From the NCBI GenBank assembly GCA_902785705.1, contig CACZZN010000020.1:1-48391 (forward strand): a stretch of DNA of 48,391 bases. The letters are read 5' to 3'. This stretch comes from an uncultured Veillonellaceae bacterium (GTDB lineage: Bacteria > Bacillota > Negativicutes > Selenomonadales > Selenomonadaceae). Every line of letters starts with the position of its first letter. Positions within the stretch are counted from its first letter, which is position 1. Below the pieces are notes generated by a model. The model was not told where the DNA came from. It made no database searches and worked only from the letters and a program-made list of their open reading frames with translations. A program made the position numbers and the translations under genes. This document shows positions 22,941 to 31,747 of this stretch, piece by piece.

Positions 22941-23803
22941 GGATGGACACGGCGATACATCCGACCATAGCGAGCCGCGAGGTGACGCAGCATATCCTCA
23001 AGGTGTTTCATCTGCGGGCCAGTAAGAAGCTGGGACAGAATTTCTTGATTGACGCTGCCGTGGTACGGGGGATCGTGGAGGCAGCGGAACTGCAGGAAGG
23101 GGAGCGTGTTCTGGAGATCGGCCCCGGGATCGGGACACTCACTCAGGGGCTGGCCGAGTCGGGAGCGCAGGTGACGGCAGTGGAGCTGGACAAGAAGCTG
23201 CCTGCGGTACTGGCAGAGACGTTGAAGGGCTATGAGAATGTGCGCATCGTGCAAGGGGATATCTTAAAGACAGATATTCGTGAGCTCATGGGGGATGCGC
23301 CCTTCAAGGTGGCGGCGAACCTTCCCTACTACATCACGACGCCGATCCTCATGGCGCTTCTGGAGCAGCGGCTTCCCATCCGGAAGATCGTGACGATGGT
23401 GCAGAAAGAAGTCGCGGAGCGCATGATCGCGCCGCCGGGTTCCAAGACGTATGGCGCGCTCTCGGTGGCTGTGCAGTATTATACCGCGCCGGAGATTGTG
23501 CTGGACGTGCCGCCGAAGTCCTTTATCCCCGCGCCGGAGGTGGATTCTGTGGTGATCGCCTGCAAGGTGCGCGGCGAGCCGCCGGTGGCGGTGCGGGATG
23601 AAAAGCTGTTCTTCCGTGTGGTGAAAGCGGCTTTCGGACAGAGAAGGAAAACGCTTTCGAATGCACTGAAAGGGGCAGGTTTTTTGAAGGACGAGGTGCA
23701 GGGGGCGTTGGAAAAGGCGGGAATTGAGGCTGCCAGAAGGGGAGAGACGCTCTCGTTGGAAGAGTTTGCGCAGTTGGCGGATGCCTTTACTATGAAATCT
23801 TAG
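22937..23803 (+). CDS. rsmA: 16S rRNA dimethyladenosine transferase
   Basis: 288 residues (also called KsgA). SAM-binding LEIGPGIGTLT, then VELDKKL, and the catalytic NLPYYITTP; SFIPAPEVDSVV follows as usual. It dimethylates two adjacent adenines near the 3' end of 16S rRNA. The N-terminal 30 residues up to KKLGQNFLID are normal. The last five codons and the TAG (23801-23803) belong to a repeat unit also found at the alr stop, so the C-terminus may have been rewritten by the repeat. Confidence 0.95.
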   Translation: MRMDTAIHPTIASREVTQHILKVFHLRASKKLGQNFLIDAAVVRGIVEAAELQEGERVLEIGPGIGTLTQGLAESGAQVTAVELDKKLPAVLAETLKGYENVRIVQGDILKTDIRELMGDAPFKVAANLPYYITTPILMALLEQRLPIRKIVTMVQKEVAERMIAPPGSKTYGALSVAVQYYTAPEIVLDVPPKSFIPAPEVDSVVIACKVRGEPPVAVRDEKLFFRVVKAAFGQRRKTLSNALKGAGFLKDEVQGALEKAGIEAARRGETLSLEEFAQLADAFTMKS

Positions 23804-23872
23804 CGAGTGCAAGCCGTAGGCGAAGCAGGAGCTTAGATTTCGTGTAAGGGCGTGTGGACACCGAAGGTGTCC
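23788..23872 (+). repeat. 3'-end repeat unit A with hairpin
   Basis: The unit runs from the ksgA C-terminus (TTACTATGAAATCT) to TTCGTGTAAGGGCGT (23839-23853). GAAATCTTAGC and GCTTAGATTTC inside it can pair. It is followed by GGACACC (23856-23862) and GGTGTCC (23866-23872), a perfect 7-bp hairpin. Confidence 0.65.
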
Positions 23873-23878
23873 GGTAAG

Positions 23879-23969
23879 TTTACTACGAAAAATTAGCGAA
23901 TCAAGCCCGTAAGGGCGCAGATGAGGTTAGTTTTCGTGTAAGGGCGTAATGCGAAACACCGTTTCGCAT
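23879..23969 (+). repeat. 3'-end repeat unit B with hairpin
   Basis: The second tandem unit starts TTTACTACGAAAAATTAGCG and ends TTCGTGTAAGGGCGTA (23933-23948). A different hairpin follows: ATGCGAAAC (23949-23957) with GTTTCGCAT (23961-23969). The box is conserved and the hairpin sequence varies between units, pointing to structure under selection. The units may terminate ksgA transcription, although no long T-run is present. Confidence 0.65.
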
Positions 23970-23994
23970 GGAGTTTGCAGCGAGTAATAGGGTA

Positions 23995-24023
23995 TTGTCT
24001 CTATAGCAAATTTGTTATACAAT
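23995..24023 (+). promoter_or_regulatory. promoter of nhaC
   Basis: TTGTCT (23995-24000) and TACAAT (24018-24023) are 17 bp apart, 41 nt before the GTG start. The short leader leaves no room for a riboswitch. Confidence 0.7.
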
Positions 24024-24064
24024 AAAAGTGTTTTATTAAAAAGCATAGAAAGAAGGTTGACGCA

Positions 24065-25603
24065 GTGGAACAGACGGTTTGGTCTGTGCTTCCTCCGGTC
24101 ATTACCATTGTTTTGGCGCTTTGGACGAAGGAAGTCTATATGTCCCTCATCATCGGCATCTTTTCAGGCGCGATGATCTTTACGGGCGGCAATGTGCTGG
24201 AGGCGATCCTGACATTGTTCGCGGTCATGGAGGAGAAGGTCGGGGGAAATGTCAATATTCTTGTGTTTCTGGTCATTCTTGGCATTCTGGTGGCTGCCAT
24301 CACGAAATCCGGCGCGACACGCGCTTATGGGGAGTGGGCGCGGTCGGTCATCAAGGGGAAGCGCAGCGCTTTGGGGCTGACCTCGCTTCTGGGTGTCGTG
24401 ATCTTCATTGACGACTATTTCAACTGCCTGACGGTGGGGACGGTCATGCGCCCCGTGACGGACAAGTTCAAGATTGCGCGTGCGAAGCTGGCGTACATCA
24501 TTGACGCGACAGCAGCACCGATCTGCATCATTGCGCCTGTGTCGAGCTGGGCGGCGGCGGTGGGCTCGTCCCTGCCGGAGGACAGCTCGATCGACGGCTT
24601 TTCGCTGTTTTTGCAGACCATCCCGTTCAACCTCTACGCGATTTTGACCATCGTGTTCATGGTCTTCATCATCTGGACGGGAAGGGATTTCTCCGCGATG
24701 GGGAAGACCGTCCGCAGCAATCAGAAACAATTCGTTGTCCCGTCCGAGTACGCGGATGCCGTGAAGGAAGAAAGGAAAACGGTGGGGAACGGGAAGGTAC
24801 TGGATCTCATCCTTCCGCTCCTGGTGCTGATTGCGGCATGCGTTTACGGTATGCTCTATACGGGCGGCATCCATGACGGCGCGTCCATTGCGGGTGCGTT
24901 TGCGGATTGCGATTCCTCAAAGTCCTTGGTCGTGGGCTCCTTCATTGCATTTGTCTTCACGGGCTTTTTGTACCTGCCGCGCAAAATCATCAGCTTTACC
25001 TCCTTCTGCGAATGCTTCGGGCAGGGGTTCAAGGCGATGGTGCCGGCCGTGTTCATCCTGTGTCTTGCCTGGTCCCTTTCGGGCATCTGCAGCGACAAGT
25101 ATTTGGATTTGGGCGGCTACGTGGGCACGTTGGTGAATGCCCACGCGTCCGTCCTCATGTTCCTGCCGCCGATTTTCTTCTTGGTGGCAGTAGGGCTTGC
25201 GTTTGCGACGGGGACCTCCTGGGGGACCTTCGGCATTCTCATCCCCATTGCCATTGCGGTGCTTGGCGCCGGCGCCGAAGCGTCTGCCATGCTGGTGCTC
25301 TGCGTGGCGGCGATCCTGTCCGGCGCAGTCTGCGGTGACCATGCCTCGCCGATTTCGGATACCACGATCCTGGCCTCTGCGGGTGCGCAGTGCCATCATC
25401 TGGATCACGTGGAGACGCAGATTCCTTACGTGATGGTAGTGGCAGCATGCAGCCTTGTCGGCTACGCGGTGGACGGCTTCACGCAAAATGGCTGGCTGGG
25501 ACTTGCCGCAGGATTTGTGTGCCTTGCCGTGGTCATGGCCGTCATTGTGTCCCGTGTCCCTGCCGTGGAAGTGGATGCGGAGCCTGCCCCCGTGCGGAAG
25601 TAA
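24065..25603 (+). CDS. NhaC-family Na+/H+ antiporter
   Basis: 512 residues with about 11-12 hydrophobic segments over the whole length. GVVIFIDDYFNCLTVGTVMRPVTDK and SGAVCGDHASPISDTTILAS are the conserved charged-in-membrane blocks of COG1757 (NhaC-like). It exchanges sodium (or an amino acid in some members) for protons across the inner membrane. GTG start at 24065 with a weak ribosome site (AAGAAGG, about 8 nt upstream). Single-gene transcript between its promoter and the terminator at 25614. Confidence 0.87.
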   Translation: MEQTVWSVLPPVITIVLALWTKEVYMSLIIGIFSGAMIFTGGNVLEAILTLFAVMEEKVGGNVNILVFLVILGILVAAITKSGATRAYGEWARSVIKGKRSALGLTSLLGVVIFIDDYFNCLTVGTVMRPVTDKFKIARAKLAYIIDATAAPICIIAPVSSWAAAVGSSLPEDSSIDGFSLFLQTIPFNLYAILTIVFMVFIIWTGRDFSAMGKTVRSNQKQFVVPSEYADAVKEERKTVGNGKVLDLILPLLVLIAACVYGMLYTGGIHDGASIAGAFADCDSSKSLVVGSFIAFVFTGFLYLPRKIISFTSFCECFGQGFKAMVPAVFILCLAWSLSGICSDKYLDLGGYVGTLVNAHASVLMFLPPIFFLVAVGLAFATGTSWGTFGILIPIAIAVLGAGAEASAMLVLCVAAILSGAVCGDHASPISDTTILASAGAQCHHLDHVETQIPYVMVVAACSLVGYAVDGFTQNGWLGLAAGFVCLAVVMAVIVSRVPAVEVDAEPAPVRK

Positions 25604-25613
25604 AATGATATCA

Positions 25614-25643
25614 CCCCCTTGCGTGCATGCGAGGGGGCGTTTT
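25614..25643 (+). terminator. terminator of nhaC
   Basis: CCCCCTTGC (25614-25622) and GCGAGGGGG (25629-25637) form a 9-bp stem followed by CGTTTTG. Confidence 0.8.
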
Positions 25644-25680
25644 GCCTGTAGGCATATTTTATGCGGGAGGGACGAGCAAG

Positions 25681-26754
25681 TTGAGAATAAGATTTGACAC
25701 GAATAAACCGGTGGTTCTTGCCATTGACGATATCGACGTCAACCTGCACATGATCGAAAACGTATTGGGCAAAGGGGTGCAGGTGATCAAACGGGACAGT
25801 GGCCGCGGCGGTCTGGACTACATGGACGGAAATCATGTGGATATCGTGCTGCTGGACTACAATATGCCCGGCATGAGCGGTGTCGATGTATTGGACGTCA
25901 TGAAGCGGCAGGAGAAAACGCGGAACATTCCCGTGATCATCCTGACGGCGGAAACCGATGTCGACATTGAAACGGAGGTCTTTCGGCGGGGGGCAGTGGA
26001 TTTCATACGCAAGCCCTTTTCGCCGATGGTGGTGCGAGAAAGGGTGCGCCGCGTCCTTGAGAACGAACATTTCAATAAAATGATGCGCCAGGAAGTCGAG
26101 CGTCAGACACGGTTGGCGGAGGAACGTCTGGCGACCATCGAGCGGCTGTTTAACGCGACGATCATGGCCCTCGTCCAAACCATCGACGCGAAAGACCCCT
26201 ATACCCAAGGCCATTCGCTGCGGGTCGCGGAATACTCCCGGCGCATCGCCGAGCTGGCGGGAATGGACATAGAGCAGCAGCAGGAAATATACTGCATGGG
26301 ACTGCTCCACGACATTGGCAAGATCGGCATACCCGATGCCATCATCAACAAACCGGCGAAGCTCACCGACGAGGAAGTCGCCTTGATCAAATCCCACACC
26401 ATCATCGGTGCAAACATACTGGGCAAGATTGATCACTCCCCCAAGCTGTCCTTCGGTGCGCGTTCCCATCACGAGAAATGGGACGGCACCGGCTATCCTG
26501 AAGGACTGAAGGGCGAAGAGATTGCCTGTGAGGCGCGGCTCATCGCCGTGGCGGATTCTTACGACGCTATGACATCGCGCCGCAGCTACCGCGACATCAT
26601 CGAGCAATCTGCCGTGCGCCGCGAGATCGAGCAGGGGCGGGGAACGCAGTTCGACCCCCAATTCGCGGACATCATGCTGCAAATGATTGATGAAGACGTT
26701 TACTATCGCATGCGGGCGGATAGGTTTCATGGTAACGGCGCGAATTTGCTTTAA
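25681..26754 (+). CDS. response regulator with HD-GYP c-di-GMP phosphodiesterase domain
   Basis: 357 residues. The receiver (about 8-125) has the acidic pair in LAIDDID, the phospho-Asp in VLLDYNMPG and Lys in IRKPF. After a coiled linker comes an HD-GYP domain with HSLRVAEYS, HDIGK, the SHTIIG and SHHEKWDGTGYPEGL blocks, and ADSYDAMTSRRSYR. All metal and GYP residues are present, so it should degrade cyclic di-GMP, probably affecting motility given the flagellin gene next to it. The start is TTG at 25681, about 10 nt from GGGAGG; no ATG is in frame before the receiver. Confidence 0.9.
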   Translation: MRIRFDTNKPVVLAIDDIDVNLHMIENVLGKGVQVIKRDSGRGGLDYMDGNHVDIVLLDYNMPGMSGVDVLDVMKRQEKTRNIPVIILTAETDVDIETEVFRRGAVDFIRKPFSPMVVRERVRRVLENEHFNKMMRQEVERQTRLAEERLATIERLFNATIMALVQTIDAKDPYTQGHSLRVAEYSRRIAELAGMDIEQQQEIYCMGLLHDIGKIGIPDAIINKPAKLTDEEVALIKSHTIIGANILGKIDHSPKLSFGARSHHEKWDGTGYPEGLKGEEIACEARLIAVADSYDAMTSRRSYRDIIEQSAVRREIEQGRGTQFDPQFADIMLQMIDEDVYYRMRADRFHGNGANLL

Positions 26755-26797
26755 CTGCGAATGTTCGGATTGTCTCATGGACTGGTAGTCAGCGAAT

Positions 26798-26830
26798 GAA
26801 AAAGAAAAGAGCCACGGCAATCGCCGTGGC
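26798..26830 (-). terminator. terminator of flagellin
   Basis: GCCACGGC (26811-26818) and GCCGTGGC (26823-26830) form a perfect 8-bp stem with a 4-nt loop; on the minus strand it is followed by a T-rich run. Confidence 0.85.
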
Positions 26831-26868
26831 CCTTCCTATGTCTTGCGATGCTGAACTACCCTAACTCG

Positions 26869-27717
26869 TCAGCCGAGCAGCTTCAAAACGCTGGCCTGCT
26901 GGGTCTGCATGGCCCTGATGCCGAACATGGCAAGCTGCTCCGTGGTCTGGTCGCTCTTGAGCTTCGTGATCTCGGAAGCGATATCCGTGTCGCTGAGGGT
27001 CGATACGGCATCTGTGAGATTTTCCTCCGCTACCGTATAGTTGGCAGACTGATACTCCAGTCCCTGCTGATATGCGCCAAGCGTGGTCGCCTCGTCCAAC
27101 GTGGCATCCAAGCCCTCCGCCAGTGTGCCCTGCGACGCGACGGCGGAGTTCAGGGCGCTGGTCACCGTATTCAGTGCGCTTTCGAGGGAGTCCGCATCCG
27201 TCACGTTGATGGTGGAATTCCCCTGCGCATCCGTGAGGCCAAGCCCCTCCGAGGTCATGTTGCCCAGCGGGACTTCGGTATCTCCCCATGCTCCGGCGAC
27301 CGTCACGCTGCCGGCGGAGCCATCCAGAAGTTTCTGGCCGTTGTAGGTGACGCTGGCATTCTCATTGATCTGGGAGATCGTCTGATCGACGGTCTTCTGC
27401 AGCGCAGCCAGATCCGTCGAGCCATTGGTGCCGTTCTTGGCATTGATCAGTGTCTGCTGCAAGGAACTCAATGACTGTATCGTGTTGTCAATCGCGCCGG
27501 ACGCCGTCTTCAGCATAGAATTGGAGTTCTGGGCATTGACGTTGGACTGGCGGATTGCGCCGATATTTGCATACATGCGCTGCGAGATGGCATACTCGGA
27601 AGCTCCGTTCGCAGCAGTCGAGTATCTCGTGCCGGTCGCGATGTTCTGGATATGCTTCGCAGCCGAACTATGCGTACGGTTCAGCGAATTCAATGCAGAT
27701 GTTACGCCGAAACTCAT
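26869..27717 (-). CDS. fliC: flagellin
   Basis: 282 residues. The N-terminal helical region (SALNSLNRTHSSAAKHIQNI, ATGTRYSTAANGASEYAISQ) and the C-terminal one (GAYQQGLEYQSANYTVAEEN ending in QASVLKLLG) are the conserved D0/D1 domains; the central variable part is short. It is secreted by the flagellar type III apparatus and polymerises into the filament. The start at 27717 follows AAAGG; the ATG at 27774 overlaps the -10 box and is excluded. The gene stands alone here, transcribed toward the HD-GYP gene. Confidence 0.93.
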   Translation of the reverse strand: MSFGVTSALNSLNRTHSSAAKHIQNIATGTRYSTAANGASEYAISQRMYANIGAIRQSNVNAQNSNSMLKTASGAIDNTIQSLSSLQQTLINAKNGTNGSTDLAALQKTVDQTISQINENASVTYNGQKLLDGSAGSVTVAGAWGDTEVPLGNMTSEGLGLTDAQGNSTINVTDADSLESALNTVTSALNSAVASQGTLAEGLDATLDEATTLGAYQQGLEYQSANYTVAEENLTDAVSTLSDTDIASEITKLKSDQTTEQLAMFGIRAMQTQQASVLKLLG

Positions 27718-27772
27718 AATCATCATCCTTTCTATCCGGTACAAAGACGTGAAATCCTTTTCACTCATCATC

Positions 27773-27802
27773 ATTATACTACAAAGGAATCCTCTTTTTC
27801 AA
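27773..27802 (-). promoter_or_regulatory. sigma-A type promoter of flagellin
   Basis: On the minus strand TTGAAA (27802-27797) and TATAAT (27778-27773) are 18 bp apart. No sigma-28 motif was seen, which is unusual for a filament gene. Confidence 0.6.
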
Positions 27803-27867
27803 TCCTTTTTTCCCGCAAAAACAAAAAAATGGGACGGGCTTGTGTTTGCCAAGATTTCAAAAACAGG

Positions 27868-27896
27868 TTGAACAAAAGGGCAAGATAGCGTAGAAT
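27868..27896 (+). promoter_or_regulatory. promoter of the exonuclease-pheA-aroF unit
   Basis: TTGAAC (27868-27873) and TAGAAT (27891-27896) lie 17 bp apart, about 60 nt before the first ATG. Confidence 0.65.
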
Positions 27897-27958
27897 AGAG
27901 AGGATACGAAGATGAATGAAAGATAAATCAGTGAAGCCAGAAAGCGCAGGGTGATACG

Positions 27959-28618
27959 ATGTATCATGTAGTCATGGATTTGGAAATGAATCCGATCAGC
28001 AGGGAGTATCGGGAGGTTCGCAGGAGCCTTACCGATGAAGTGATAGAAATCGGCGCTGTCAGGCTGGATGATAGTTTCCAACAGGTCAGCGAGTTCCAGT
28101 GCTATGTAAGACCGGAATACGGGGAGATCAAGAAGCATATCACGAAGCTCACCAGCATTACCAACGAGATGGTTGAGGGGCATCCGCATTTTGCGGAGGC
28201 CTTCCGTCGCTTCATGGAATGGATCGGCGAGGAAGAGGTGACGATCTATTCCTGGAGCATGTCGGATCTCAAGCAATTTCGCAACGAGTGCCGCTATAAG
28301 CTGAAGGAGTTCGATACACGCTGGCTGACGGCGCATTGGGTCGATCTGCAGAAACAGTTCGATGACCGGCTGGGGCTTCACAATCATCTGGCTCTGAAGC
28401 ACGCACTGGGAGCGATGGACAGGAATTTCGAGGGGACGCAGCACACAGCGCTGGCGGATGCCGCCAACACGGCTGCGATTCTGGCGCTGATGCAGGACGA
28501 TGAAAAGTTCCGCCGGATGATGCAGCCTGTCCTCGACCTGCTGAAGCCGAAGGAAGATCTGGCAGAGTCCATCGGCGATTTGTGTCCGGAGCTGATGAAG
28601 CTGAAGGGGGAACTTTGA
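27959..28618 (+). CDS. DEDDh 3'-5' exonuclease, KapD/EXOIII-like
   Basis: 219 residues. MDLEMN holds the first Asp and Glu, EVIEIGAVRL follows, SWSMSDLKQF has the second Asp region, and QHTALADAANTA holds the His and final Asp of the DEDDh exonuclease fold. The closest named type is the KapD-like group of RNase T/DNA Pol III epsilon relatives; the substrate may be RNA or DNA. Start ATG at 27959. The next gene begins 17 nt after its stop, so they are probably co-transcribed. Confidence 0.85.
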   Translation: MYHVVMDLEMNPISREYREVRRSLTDEVIEIGAVRLDDSFQQVSEFQCYVRPEYGEIKKHITKLTSITNEMVEGHPHFAEAFRRFMEWIGEEEVTIYSWSMSDLKQFRNECRYKLKEFDTRWLTAHWVDLQKQFDDRLGLHNHLALKHALGAMDRNFEGTQHTALADAANTAAILALMQDDEKFRRMMQPVLDLLKPKEDLAESIGDLCPELMKLKGEL

Positions 28619-28635
28619 CAGAAAGGGTTTGCGGT

Positions 28636-29487
28636 ATGAAGAAAATGGGGGTTCTTGGCCCGCGCGGCACGCACAGCGAGGCAGCGGCAATCTATCTGGA
28701 TCGGCTCTTGCCCGAGCCGATGGAGCTGGTTATTTGCCCTGAGATCTATGAAGTGCTGCAGTCTGTCGAGGATGGCACACTGGATGCGGGAGTCGTTCCT
28801 GTGGAGAATTCCTTGGAGGGTTCTGTCAATATCACGCTGGATACGCTGGCGCGCAGCGATCGTCTGGAGGTCGTGCGGGAGCTCATTTGGCCCGTGCACA
28901 ATCAGCTGATGGCGAAGTGCGCTTCCGGTGAGATCCGGCGCATTTACTCCCATGCACAGCCGATTTCGCAGTGCCGCGCCTATCTGCGGAGGGAGTACCC
29001 CGATGCGGAACTGCTGACGGCGCCGAGCACGGCACGGGCGGCGGAAATCGTCTCGGAGGCTCCGGCGGAAAGCGGATGGGCTGCCATCTGCACCAAGCGT
29101 GCGGGGGAGCTGTACGGCCTGCGGACCATCGCCACTGAGATCCAGGACAATATGGCAAACAGCACCCGTTTTTTTGAGGTGCGCAGAAGGGGCGAGGGCG
29201 AGAGGCTTCTGCCTGCGGACAAGGTGCTCCTGATCTGCCAGATTGACGGAAAGCGCGCGGGCAGTCTGTGCGAAGTGCTGGAGGAGTTTGCCTTCCGCGG
29301 CGTGAACATGGTGCGGATCGAGTCCCGCCCGGCAAGGACAGAGCTGGGGGCCTATATTTTCTTTTTCGATCTGGAAACAGACGCTGCCCCCGGACAGTTG
29401 GAGGAGTCCATTGAGGCGGTGCGGAAAAAGAGCATCTGGCTCAGAAATCTGGGAGCATTTCCGGTTTTGCGTGCAAAGCCGGAGTGA
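28636..29487 (+). CDS. pheA: prephenate dehydratase
   Basis: 283 residues. The catalytic domain begins GVLGPRGTHSEAAA, with VPVENSLEGSVN and NSTRFFEVRR (the Thr-Arg-Phe motif). A C-terminal ACT domain (residues about 195-275, ESRPARTELGAYIFFFDLE) should bind phenylalanine for feedback control. It converts prephenate to phenylpyruvate. The ATG at 28636 has AAAGGG upstream; the open frame back to 28582 overlaps the exonuclease and is not used. Confidence 0.93.
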   Translation: MKKMGVLGPRGTHSEAAAIYLDRLLPEPMELVICPEIYEVLQSVEDGTLDAGVVPVENSLEGSVNITLDTLARSDRLEVVRELIWPVHNQLMAKCASGEIRRIYSHAQPISQCRAYLRREYPDAELLTAPSTARAAEIVSEAPAESGWAAICTKRAGELYGLRTIATEIQDNMANSTRFFEVRRRGEGERLLPADKVLLICQIDGKRAGSLCEVLEEFAFRGVNMVRIESRPARTELGAYIFFFDLETDAAPGQLEESIEAVRKKSIWLRNLGAFPVLRAKPE

Positions 29488-29519
29488 GGTATCTATCTAT
29501 TTTCTAAAGGGGAAAAACT

Positions 29520-30551
29520 ATGGTTATCATTATGAATCCTGACGCTTCGGCGCAGAACATCAAGGATGTCATCGAGGCTGTGGAAAGCGTGGGCCTTGAG
29601 GCCAAGGTCATGGAGGGATCGCAGCAGAAAATCGTGGGCGTGATCGGGGACAAGACCAAGCTGGCCTCGGTGCCTGTGGACGCCATGGACGGCGTGGAGC
29701 AGAGCGTCTCGATTTCCAAGAGCTATAAGCTGGCAAGCCGCGAGTTCCATCCGCAGTCCAGCGTCATTGATGTGGACGGGGTGAAGATTGGCGGCGGGAC
29801 GCCTGTCGTGATGGCAGGCCCCTGCGCGGTGGAGTCCCGCGAGCAGCTTTTCGAGGCGGCGGATATCGTGAAGTCGGCAGGCGCCCAGTTCCTGCGCGGG
29901 GGCGCCTACAAGCCCCGCACATCTCCCTACTCGTTTCAGGGGTTGGAACAGCAGGGGCTGGAGTATCTGGCGGAGGCGCGTGAGCGTACAGGACTCAAGA
30001 TTGTGACGGAGGTCACGGTGGTGGAGGCCATCGAGCAGGTGGCGAAATATGCGGATATGCTGCAGATTGGCGCGCGGAATATGCAGAATTTCGGCCTTCT
30101 GAAGGAGGTCGGGAAGTGCGGGAAACCGGTGCTTTTGAAGCGCGGTCTTGCGGCGACCATTGATGAGTGGCTGAATGCTGCGGAATATATTATGAATGAG
30201 GGCAATCCCGATGTGGTGCTCTGCGAGCGCGGCATCCGCACCTATGAGACATATACGCGCAATACCTTGGATCTGAGCGCGGTGGCGGCGGTCAAGCATC
30301 TGTCGCATCTGCCGGTCATCGTGGATCCGAGCCACGGCACGGGCAAGTGGCGCATGGTGCGCCCGATGGCGCTTGCGGCAATCGCGTCGGGCGCGGACGG
30401 GCTGATGATGGAGGTGCATCCGAACCCTGCGAAGGCGCTCTCGGATGGGCCGCAGTCTTTGACACCGGAACATTATCGGGAAGTCATGAATGGAATATGG
30501 AAGCTGTCGAAGTTCATGCAGGATGAGGGCATTGCCGTCAGCGAACTTTGA
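29520..30551 (+). CDS. aroF: 3-deoxy-7-phosphoheptulonate (DAHP) synthase
   Basis: 343 residues, type I-beta enzyme. A ferredoxin-like N-terminal domain (1-65) precedes the barrel with [37 protein letters not shown] and [10 protein letters not shown]. It joins phosphoenolpyruvate and erythrose 4-phosphate, the first step of aromatic synthesis; the N-terminal domain is where some family members bind Tyr or Phe. Located 32 nt after pheA behind AAAGGGG, forming an aromatic amino-acid operon. Confidence 0.95.
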   Translation: MVIIMNPDASAQNIKDVIEAVESVGLEAKVMEGSQQKIVGVIGDKTKLASVPVDAMDGVEQSVSISKSYKLASREFHPQSSVIDVDGVKIGGGTPVVMAGPCAVESREQLFEAADIVKSAGAQFLRGGAYKPRTSPYSFQGLEQQGLEYLAEARERTGLKIVTEVTVVEAIEQVAKYADMLQIGARNMQNFGLLKEVGKCGKPVLLKRGLAATIDEWLNAAEYIMNEGNPDVVLCERGIRTYETYTRNTLDLSAVAAVKHLSHLPVIVDPSHGTGKWRMVRPMALAAIASGADGLMMEVHPNPAKALSDGPQSLTPEHYREVMNGIWKLSKFMQDEGIAVSEL

Positions 30552-30572
30552 GGACGGAAGGTAGGCGAGCAG

Positions 30573-31475
30573 ATGGATTTCAAGCCTTTGGAAAAGGCGG
30601 ACAAGGCTGTTTTTGATCAGTTTTACCGCAGCCGTTACTATGAGAATGCACATTTCAATTTCACGAATCTTTACATGTGGAGACAGCCGTACCAGATCCG
30701 CTGGTGCGTAGAGGATGATGTGCTGTATATGCTGTCGGAATGGGACGGAGTGCTCAGCGCGCTTCAGCCCATCGGTCCGCAGGAGAAGATGCAGGAGGCC
30801 ATCGGGAAGTTTCTGGACTACTTCGCGGCGCAGGGGAAGAACCTCAACTTCGTGGGCATCGAGAAGTCCTTTGCGGAGGATCTGCGGAGCTATCCGGATG
30901 CTGCATTTGAGATTTTGGAGGATCGGATCAATTTCGACTATGTCTATCTTGCGGAGAATCTCATCAAGCTGGCGGGGCGCAAGTTCCATTCCAAGAAGAA
31001 CCATTTGAACAGTTTCCGCAAGAATCATCCCGATGCGGAGTATCTTTCCATCACGAAGGACATCATCCCCCAGTGCAGGGAGGAGCTGAACCGTTGGTAT
31101 GAGCTGCGCAGGGATTCGGAGGATGCGGACAATTTCATGTGCTATGAGGTTGCGGCCATCCATGAGGTTTTTGACAATTTCGAGGATTTCAAGCTGCGCG
31201 GTGCAGCCATCCGCCTTGGCGGGCAGGTCATCGCCTTCACCTTCGGCGAGCAGCTCAATGAGGATACGGCAGTGATCCACGTGGAAAAGGCATCGCCTGA
31301 AATCAACGGTGCCTACGCGGCGATCAATCAGTTTTTCGTGGAGAATGACTGGGCGCACATGACCTATATCAATCGCGAGGAGGATATGGGGATCGAGGGC
31401 CTGCGGAAAGCCAAGGAGTCCTATAAGCCGGTGAAACTGATTGAGAAGTTCACGGCGGTGAGAAGAAAATCGTAA
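30573..31475 (+). CDS. DUF2156 protein, GNAT-like, soluble
   Basis: 300 residues related to the C-terminal domain of phosphatidylglycerol lysyltransferases (LPG_synthase_C), as two GNAT folds in tandem. FNFTNLYMWR and FHSKKNHLNSFRKNHPDAEY and the final INREEDMGIEGLRKAKESYKP are typical of this soluble clostridial form. There is no membrane flippase part, so lipid modification is unproven; aminoacyl transfer is possible. It follows aroF by 21 nt and is probably the last gene of that operon. Confidence 0.85.
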   Translation: MDFKPLEKADKAVFDQFYRSRYYENAHFNFTNLYMWRQPYQIRWCVEDDVLYMLSEWDGVLSALQPIGPQEKMQEAIGKFLDYFAAQGKNLNFVGIEKSFAEDLRSYPDAAFEILEDRINFDYVYLAENLIKLAGRKFHSKKNHLNSFRKNHPDAEYLSITKDIIPQCREELNRWYELRRDSEDADNFMCYEVAAIHEVFDNFEDFKLRGAAIRLGGQVIAFTFGEQLNEDTAVIHVEKASPEINGAYAAINQFFVENDWAHMTYINREEDMGIEGLRKAKESYKPVKLIEKFTAVRRKS

Positions 31476-31485
31476 GAAAAAAGTC

Positions 31486-31514
31486 TTGCTAACGCGGGGA
31501 AAATACCGTATAAT
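31486..31514 (+). promoter_or_regulatory. promoter of the tRNA pair
   Basis: TTGCTA (31486-31491) and TATAAT (31509-31514) are 17 bp apart; transcription would start about 8 nt before tRNA-Lys. Confidence 0.8.
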
Positions 31515-31528
31515 GTGAAATCGTGAAC

Positions 31529-31604
31529 GGTTCACTAGCTCAGTTGGTAGAGCACCTGACTTTTAATCAGGGTGTCCCGGGTTCGAATCCCGGGTGAGCC
31601 ACCA
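31529..31604 (+). tRNA. tRNA-Lys (anticodon TTT)
   Basis: Acceptor arms GGTTCAC and GTGAGCC pair (one G-U). The anticodon arm CTGACTTTTAATCAG carries TTT, and GGGTTCGAATCCC is the T arm. CCA is encoded at 31602-31604. Confidence 0.97.
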
Positions 31605-31608
31605 ACTT

Positions 31609-31684
31609 GCCTCGGTAGCTCAGTTGGTAGAGCAGGGGACTGAAAATCCCCGTGTCAGTGGTTCGATTCCGCTCTGAGGCACCA
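31609..31684 (+). tRNA. tRNA-Phe (anticodon GAA)
   Basis: Acceptor arms GCCTCGG and CTGAGGC pair with one G-U. The anticodon arm GGGGACTGAAAATCCCC holds GAA, and the CCA end is encoded. Only 4 nt separate it from tRNA-Lys, so both come from one precursor. Confidence 0.97.
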
Positions 31685-31697
31685 TGCAGAATGACAC

Positions 31698-31721
31698 AGC
31701 CCGCAGGCTTTGCGGGCTGTT
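31698..31721 (+). terminator. terminator after the tRNA pair
   Basis: AGCCCGCA (31698-31705) and TGCGGGCT (31711-31718) form an 8-bp stem followed by only a short T-run. Confidence 0.55.
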
Positions 31722-31747
31722 TGCGTATAACAGGGAAGGAAGATGGT

